Positions 59,670 through 64,000 of a DNA stretch of 64,000 nt are shown in pieces; position 1 is the first letter of the stretch, and the number at the start of each line of letters is the position of its first letter. The stretch covers positions 62,001-126,000 of the forward strand of contig NW_025408260.1 of assembly GCF_905475395.1 (NCBI RefSeq), given 5' to 3'. Origin of the DNA: Chrysoperla carnea (taxonomy: Eukaryota; Arthropoda; Insecta; Neuroptera; Chrysopidae). Both the position numbers and the translations under genes were made by a program. Under the pieces are notes generated by a model. That model did not search any database. It was not told the origin of the DNA and saw nothing but the letters and a program-made list of their open reading frames with translations.

Positions 59670-60529
59670 TGAAAGTTTTTTGGACTGGGATTCATGTATA
59701 AACCAAGGCCGGTTTTGTATGGTCGCAAAAATAATCCATTACCATTCTTCAAAGCAATCTCCTCCATTGTCTTGTTATGACGTTGTTTTTCAGCAAGTTG
59801 TTTTTTAGCATTACTAGCATCAGTTATTGCTTTAGCCACACCAGCTGTACCACCGGCTAGTGAACCAATAGCCGATAGACCAGCAAATAAGGGTAGTAAC
59901 AATGGGAGTGCACCACAAACTTTTGGAATTGGAATGATTCGCGGTGTTCGTACATTTTTTCGTTTAATTACTTTTTTAGCAGCAGTAATAGCAACTTTAA
60001 TTGCATCATTGATGTTGGTAGTTTTTGTTTTTTTTAAAGCATCTCGTGCACTTTTCACAGCCGCTCGAAACGGTATTTTTGTCTTTTTTTTCTTTCCCTG
60101 TTTGTTCTTCTTCTTCTTGATCTTCATACCCATTCCCAATTTAACTTTGGCTTTCATTGCGTTTGTAACGGCCCAAGCGAAAGCTTTTTCACATAATGTA
60201 GCATCCGTTGATTTAACACGACTCCACGCTTTATCTGCTAATAATAAATCAGCTTTATGACGATCACTTAAATTCTTAAATTTATTGTATGCAATATCAT
60301 GACTTTTACATGCACTATCTAACTTATTAATTCCTTGATCACCTCTCGCCAATCGCTTGTTTAAATCAGTACCAGGACCACAAAATTGATAACCGGGTAA
60401 ATGTAGCTCAAATGGTAAAGAACTTATAATGGAATTAACTAGTCCTCGACCATAAACTCTCCTCGGCGACGATGAAAATCGACTAACGTTTCTTCCACGA
60501 TAGATCATATTATTTATTGGTTTTTTCAC
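59666..60529 (-). CDS. Virion protein with parvovirus-type phospholipase A2 domain and pX-like tail (287 aa)
   Basis: Residues 41-90 carry the calcium loop YQFCGPGT (47-54) and the catalytic LDSACKSHDIAY (Asp71, His77, Asp78), the secretory-PLA2 signature found in parvovirus VP1 and in adintovirus/Polinton virion proteins. A very basic patch KIKKKKNKQGKKKKTK lies at 136-151. The C-terminal part has a hydrophobic glycine/alanine-rich segment (ALPLLLPLFAGLSAIGSLAGG, about 207-227) followed by QRHNKTMEEIAL and a LRPYKTGLGLY end, resembling the membrane-active or core-protein precursors of adenovirus (pX/pVI) and typical of Polintons. Probably packaged with the genome and used in membrane penetration. 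Intact; first gene of the minus-strand capsid block. Confidence 0.9.
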   Translation of the reverse strand: MKKPINNMIYRGRNVSRFSSSPRRVYGRGLVNSIISSLPFELHLPGYQFCGPGTDLNKRLARGDQGINKLDSACKSHDIAYNKFKNLSDRHKADLLLADKAWSRVKSTDATLCEKAFAWAVTNAMKAKVKLGMGMKIKKKKNKQGKKKKTKIPFRAAVKSARDALKKTKTTNINDAIKVAITAAKKVIKRKNVRTPRIIPIPKVCGALPLLLPLFAGLSAIGSLAGGTAGVAKAITDASNAKKQLAEKQRHNKTMEEIALKNGNGLFLRPYKTGLGLYMNPSPKNFQ

Positions 60530-60609
60530 CCCCCCGTAAAAGATTTATATATATTAGATTAATAAAAAAATTGTTTAGCTACCAACCCCCCCACCACCAT
60601 CACAATCTG

Positions 60610-60677
60610 GCAGATGACATCTAGATGCTGACATCTAGATGCCGACATCTAGATGCTGGCTGCCGGCATCTAGCTGC
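60610..60677. promoter_or_regulatory. Palindrome array in the divergent promoter region
   Basis: CATCTAGATG occurs at 60,618, 60,632 and 60,646 with an exact 14-bp period, followed by a degenerate CATCTAGC at 60,667. It sits between the minus-strand capsid block (starting 60,529) and the plus-strand ATPase (60,752). Could bind a dimeric regulator of both transcription units. Confidence 0.5.
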
Positions 60678-60751
60678 AGATCCATTACGTGTACAACATT
60701 GATGGACTTAATTTAAAAAATAAAATAAAAACTTTACAACAACAACAAAAA

Positions 60752-61522
60752 ATGCGTTTTATAAAACAAAATATAGTTTTACCAATTCGAAACGCTGATT
60801 TCGAAAATATGAAAACTTGTGAAAAGAAACATGGTGAATTGTTACCAAATAGTATACGAGGAATTTTGTGTGGTCCTTCAAATTGAGGTAAAAAAATTAA
60901 ATTAAAAATAATTAAATTCAAAAAAACATAACATTTTTGTCATTTTTTTATTTTTATTAATGATGTTGTAGGAAAAACGAATGTTATTATAAGTCTCCTA
61001 GAGCACCCCAATGGTTTAAAATTTGAAAATGTATATGTGTATTCAAAGTCTCTCCATCAGCCAAAATATCAATATTTAAAGAAGATATTAGAAACTGTAA
61101 AAGGATTAGGATATTATGAATTCTCCAATAACTGTGATGTATTACCGCCGGAAGAGGCACGTAAGAATTCAATATTTATATTTGATGATGTGGCTTGCGA
61201 TAAACAAGATAATATTCGTTTATACTTTTGTATGGGTCGTCATAATGATATTGATTGCTTCTATCTATCCCAATCATATACAAAAATTCAAAAACACTTA
61301 ATCCGGGACAATTGTAATCATTTAATTTTGTTCAAGCAGGATGATTTAAATTTGAGATATATATTTAATGATCATATCAACACTGACATGTCATTTGACA
61401 CATTTAAAAGTATGTGTGCGGAGTGTTGGAAACAAAAATATGGATTTTTAGTTATAGATAAGGATTGTGAAATGAATAAAGGACGTTATCGTAATGGATT
61501 TGATACTTTTATACAGATTTAA
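60752..61522 (+). pseudogene. Polinton packaging ATPase, 84-bp intron and TGA in the P-loop
   Basis: Exon 1 starts at ATG 60,752 (MRFIKQNIVLPIRNADFEN) and reaches the Walker A region GPSN. The next codon, cysteine in the inner element's homologue, is TGA (60,884-60,886). An 84-base intron (60,888-60,971, GTAAAA...TTGTAG) follows, and exon 2 continues GKTNVIISLLEHPNG. Downstream are YVYSKSLHQPKYQYL, Walker B FIFDDVACDKQDNIR, CMGRHNDIDCFYLSQSYT, RDNCNHLILFKQDDLNLRYIF and the end NGFDTFIQI at 61,522. It is an FtsK/HerA-superfamily genome-packaging motor. Splicing restores frame but leaves the nonsense codon, so the ATP-binding loop cannot be made unless TGA is read through. Confidence 0.88.
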
Positions 61523-61728
61523 TACAAATACATCTTACCATCGGCTCTATTTTTATAACGGATTCCACTCTACCCGTTATCGGGTCTGTTTATAACACCC
61601 ACCCCGTTAACAACACCCCATTGTCAACGGCTCTGTTTATAACAGGTATGATACATTCAAAAATGTATCATTTCATCGTCAACCGTTAAACGGGTAACTC
61701 ACCCACCCATTTGTGTGAAGAAAAAAAA
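61523..61728. promoter_or_regulatory. Intergenic region with repeated cggctctgtttataaca motif and a hairpin
   Basis: Three related strings, tcggctctatttttataacgg (shortened), tcgggtctgtttataacacc and acggctctgtttataacagg, occur between 61,540 and 61,647; each includes a TATA-like tttataac. A perfect hairpin ATGATACATT-caaa-AATGTATCAT lies at 61,648-61,671. Probably the promoter of the following gene and/or terminator of the ATPase. Confidence 0.45.
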
Positions 61729-62802
61729 ATGGATGAACAGCTTACAAAAAATAAAATTAAAGCATCGAAATCAATTCGAGAAAAGTATAAACAAATTAAG
61801 AGTGGAAAAATTGAATCTGATCTTTTAGTTGAAACAAATTTGAAACCAATTACCGTACCATTGGAAGAGATTGTAACAGAAATTAAAGCAAAAAATAAAA
61901 AATCTGAAATAAAAACTAAAAATGAGACGACACCGCCTAAAAGAGAAACTATAACACCTCCATATGGAATGGTAAAAACACCCTTAATGCTAAATTCAGA
62001 AAATGATGAAGTTTTTGAAACAACTCCCGTTCGTCGTGAATCAGCTCAATTAGCAGCTAGAAGGTTGATGACTCAGCCTAATGCTCAGGGGTATGTAGAA
62101 CTTGAAAATTTTTTTTCAAACAATGAACATTTTGGTGATGTGGCAAAAGAATATCTAAAACGTACGCTCACCACAAATAATGCTATTGATCATACTTTTG
62201 GACCACGTTGGGAAAACGGTAAATGGTATATTGGTAATTCTGAGTTACATATACAAAATAATAATTTAGAAATTGGTGAGACATCATACAAAGGTACACG
62301 CGGCCTATACGAATTGATATTTATGAAGAAACCCGATGAAGATTTGTACACTAAAGAAGATCTAATCAAGTATGGTTTTATTTTGAGAACAACGAATGCA
62401 CACAGACATAAAAATGATGAAAATCTACAAATGAAATCGAGTAAAAGTTACAAATATAATCATATTATTAAGCCTATGTTCCCAAACATCAATCATCAAA
62501 AAAAGCGTACATCCGCAATGGCAATTACCAAACCATCAATTAGTCGCAAAAGATTTAAAACTACTACTGATGATCATGATGATGATGATCATCATCAGAT
62601 GGATCATAGTAATGGGAAAATAGAAGGTTTGGGCTTAATGCAACTCACTGGTAATGTTCATTACACCTACTGGAACGACGTAAATGAAATCTGCCAGCGC
62701 CTTAAGGTCCTTATTGCGGCCCAACGCGCGGGACATTCAAATGTTCAAAGCGAAATAATGAGTATACTTGAAGAATTATCCGAAAGTAACATTATCGTAT
62801 AA
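61729..62802 (+). CDS. Conserved Polinton protein of unknown function (357 aa)
   Basis: The likely ATG is 61,729 (MDEQLTKNKIKASKSIREKYKQ). Lysine-rich first third; TPVRRESAQLAARRLM near residue 105; a conserved core HTFGPRW.NGKWYIGN, ..YKGTRGLYELIFMKKPDEDLYTKEDL..Y (about 160-215), NAHRHKN, SKSYKYNHIIKPMF; a His/Asp-rich stretch; and a C-terminal box YTYWNDVNEICQRLKVLIAAQRAGHSN followed by EIMSILEELSES (motif given in parts: YTYWNDVNEI, LIAAQRAGHSN). I recognise the GLYELIF...YT..DL..Y and YIYWDDPNEL..RL..L.A.Q.AG blocks as a widespread family in insect Polinton-like elements, never functionally assigned to my knowledge. The frame is intact. It lies between ATPase and the coiled-coil gene. 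Confidence 0.75.
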   Translation: MDEQLTKNKIKASKSIREKYKQIKSGKIESDLLVETNLKPITVPLEEIVTEIKAKNKKSEIKTKNETTPPKRETITPPYGMVKTPLMLNSENDEVFETTPVRRESAQLAARRLMTQPNAQGYVELENFFSNNEHFGDVAKEYLKRTLTTNNAIDHTFGPRWENGKWYIGNSELHIQNNNLEIGETSYKGTRGLYELIFMKKPDEDLYTKEDLIKYGFILRTTNAHRHKNDENLQMKSSKSYKYNHIIKPMFPNINHQKKRTSAMAITKPSISRKRFKTTTDDHDDDDHHQMDHSNGKIEGLGLMQLTGNVHYTYWNDVNEICQRLKVLIAAQRAGHSNVQSEIMSILEELSESNIIV

Positions 62803-62840
62803 ATATCATGTTCAAATCACTCATCACAATCATTATCAAT

Positions 62841-63326
62841 ATGAGTGTTGATAAGTTTGGGCGTTCTAGTAGATCGACAACATCATCATCTATATATCGA
62901 ACTAATTCTGAAATAATAGCTCTCAAACAATATCTACATAAAACCAATGAAAAAATCACTACACTAAGAGACAATATGGATGCTATGACTAAAAATCTAG
63001 TTAATTTGTATACGAAACTTAATGGATTATCATCTATGGTGAATACGAGCTCAATTGCATTCGAGCAGTTGACAAAAGAAGTGCTTGATTATAAAAAAAC
63101 CATAACGGGTGATTTCGATAATAGCATTCATAATTTATTTGCTCAATTTGATAAAAGCTTAGAGGTTCTTAAAAGATCGTTTGAGCTAAAAGATGATGAA
63201 AATGTGAAAAAGCTAAGTGCGGATGTTGAAAAACTTATTGAGCAAAAGTGGCTTACATATATAACTAAATTTAATAAAAATATAAAGTTATTAAATGACG
63301 AAAAACTCATCGAACATGATATCTAA
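62841..63326 (+). CDS. Coiled-coil protein with MSVDKFGR start, possible fibre-like virion component (161 aa)
   Basis: ATG at 62,841 is chosen because MSVDKFGRSS matches an N-terminal MSV.(K/H)FG(R/H) tag that recurs in Polinton genes next to the integrase. The rest is heptad-rich helix (LKQYLHKTNEKITTLRDNM, LVNLYTKLNGLSSMV, DKSLEVLKRSF, KLSADVEKLIEQKW). An invariant short N-terminal tag before a variable coiled coil is what one expects of a fibre- or spike-like protein anchored to a capsid vertex, as in adenovirus fibre; that is inference. The end of the ORF overlaps the integrase start by 32 bases in another frame. Confidence 0.6.
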   Translation: MSVDKFGRSSRSTTSSSIYRTNSEIIALKQYLHKTNEKITTLRDNMDAMTKNLVNLYTKLNGLSSMVNTSSIAFEQLTKEVLDYKKTITGDFDNSIHNLFAQFDKSLEVLKRSFELKDDENVKKLSADVEKLIEQKWLTYITKFNKNIKLLNDEKLIEHDI

Positions 63327-64000
63327 GAAGAAACAAGTTGTCAACGAACTTCATAAACCGGCACGTAAGAATTTTAAACGGAGAAGAGTAATTATAAAAG
63401 GTCTGGATGATTTATGGCAAGCTGACTTAGTTGAAATGGGTTCATATGCTAAAGAAAATAATGAATACAAATATTTGCTTACGGTTATCGATTCATTTTC
63501 TAAATACGCTTGGGCTACACCAATCAAAAATAAAAGTAGTGAGGCAGTTTGTAATGCTATGATTAAAATTTTTCAACAAGGACGTATATCAAAAAATCTC
63601 CAAACAGATGATGGTAAGGAATTTTTCAATAAAAAGTTTCATAGTTTAATGGAAGAATATGGAATAAATCATTATTCAACATTTAGCACAATAAAAGCAT
63701 CAATTGTTGAGCGGTTTAATCGAACTATAAAGGAACAAATGTGGAAACAATTCAGTTTAAATGGATCATATAAATGGATAAATCTTATCTCACAATTGAT
63801 TAACAACTACAATAAAAAAATCCATCGTACTATAAAAATGAAGCCATGTGATGTTAATGCTTCTAATGAAAAAATGTCCTCCACCATCTACAATAATTTT
63901 AAAATCACCGACCGACCAAAGTTTAAAATCAATGATCATGTTAGAATTTCTAAATATAAATCGCTGTTTGACAAAGGCTACCTACCATCATGGACTGCTG
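63295..64000 (+). CDS. Polinton retroviral-type integrase, 3' part beyond the window
   Basis: The frame is open from ATG 63,295 (MTKNSSNMISKKKQ; alternative ATG 63,316) to the window edge. It contains NELHKPARKNFKRRRV, a conserved Polinton integrase start; the catalytic core DLWQADLVEM (Asp44), LLTVIDSFSKYAW, QTDDGKEFFN (Asp105) and ASIVERFNRT (Glu139), giving a D,D-x33-E triad; and the beginning of the C-terminal domain (FKINDHVRISKYKSLFDKGYLPSW). Family knowledge predicts a chromodomain just past 64,000. No lesion in view. This is the integrase of the outer Polinton. It last needs its terminal repeat and polymerase, expected to the right. Confidence 0.95.
   Translation, partial: MTKNSSNMISKKKQVVNELHKPARKNFKRRRVIIKGLDDLWQADLVEMGSYAKENNEYKYLLTVIDSFSKYAWATPIKNKSSEAVCNAMIKIFQQGRISKNLQTDDGKEFFNKKFHSLMEEYGINHYSTFSTIKASIVERFNRTIKEQMWKQFSLNGSYKWINLISQLINNYNKKIHRTIKMKPCDVNASNEKMSSTIYNNFKITDRPKFKINDHVRISKYKSLFDKGYLPSWTA

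Larger units (their letters stand above)
26483..64000. mobile_element. Outer Polinton/Maverick (adintovirus-like) element, left end to window edge
   Basis: The satellite breaks off at 26,482 and is followed by AGTAGTTATAC. That resembles the AGTAG start of the better supported inner Polinton, so I place the left terminus at 26,483 with GGCTAA (26,477-26,482) as its possible 6-bp target duplication. Polinton-family genes belonging to this element lie on both sides of two later insertions (27,157-44,469 and 46,889-54,479). They are OB-fold-like and PC4-like genes, a RING gene, major and minor capsid, adenain-like protease, PLA2/pX protein, ATPase, two conserved proteins and integrase. Without the insertions, about 12.6 kb of the element is in view. 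Adding a polymerase B gene and the missing terminus would give the usual 15-20 kb. No polymerase B of its own is seen, so I expect it right of 64,000. The left boundary is an inference. Confidence 0.65.

Noticed and set aside
60884..60886. TGA as a selenocysteine codon in the ATPase P-loop
   Set aside because: The replaced residue is Cys, which is tempting, but I see no candidate SECIS element and the outer element carries other lesions, so simple nonsense mutation is more likely.

Overview
The window looks like an arthropod, probably insect, chromosome: it is AT-rich, has short GT-AG introns (54-84 bp), and is made almost entirely of a satellite array plus nested mobile elements. I see no ordinary host gene, tRNA or rRNA. 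No species can be named from sequence alone.

Layout. (1) From base 1 to about 26,482 is a 165-bp tandem satellite (about 160 monomers, running off the left edge) with visible segmental duplications. (2) At 26,483 the satellite is interrupted by what I interpret as an outer Polinton/Maverick (adintovirus-like) element that runs off the right edge. Its own genes are a small OB-fold-like gene (44.5 kb), a PC4-like gene (46.5 kb, split), a RING/SIAH-like gene, the major and minor capsid genes, an adenain-type protease, a phospholipase-A2/pX-like virion protein, a packaging ATPase, two conserved element proteins and a retroviral-type integrase cut by the window end. (3) Inside it sits a second, complete Polinton, 27,157-44,469, with long terminal inverted repeats starting AG and ending CT and a perfect 6-bp target duplication ACTGTT. 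It keeps an intact four-exon protein-primed DNA polymerase B. Its capsid, ATPase, protease and integrase survive only as fragments, and a 21-bp minisatellite sits where the integrase body should be. (4) A Dong-like (R4-clade) non-LTR retrotransposon with one intact 1,301-residue ORF is inserted in a (TAA)n tract inside this inner Polinton. (5) A composite Penelope-like element, 46,889-54,479, is inserted in the outer Polinton's PC4-like gene with a 13-bp target duplication. It holds a near full-length copy, a tandem 5'-truncated copy (pseudo-LTR) and an inverted 5'-truncated copy. Each carries a hammerhead-ribozyme-like motif.

How the parts fit. The order of events can be read from the nesting: satellite, then outer Polinton, then the inner Polinton and the Penelope cluster independently, with Dong inside the inner Polinton. 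The outer element has a compact virus-like block (capsids, protease, PLA2/pX on the minus strand with overlapping starts and stops; ATPase, two structural or accessory proteins and integrase on the plus strand), separated by a short intergenic region with CATCTAGATG palindromes. It carries four visible lesions: a frameshift in the OB-like gene, the Penelope insertion, one nonsense codon in the major capsid gene and one in the ATPase P-loop. Most other frames are open, so inactivation looks recent.

Most worth a second look: the promoter-like motif array (CRE, CCAAT, GC-box, YY1-like) in the inner Polinton termini; the tandem array of splice-acceptor-like repeats in the Penelope 3' region; the small putative ssDNA-binding proteins shared by Polintons; the captured RING/SIAH-like gene; and the hairpin at an ATPase/PC4-like fusion joint.
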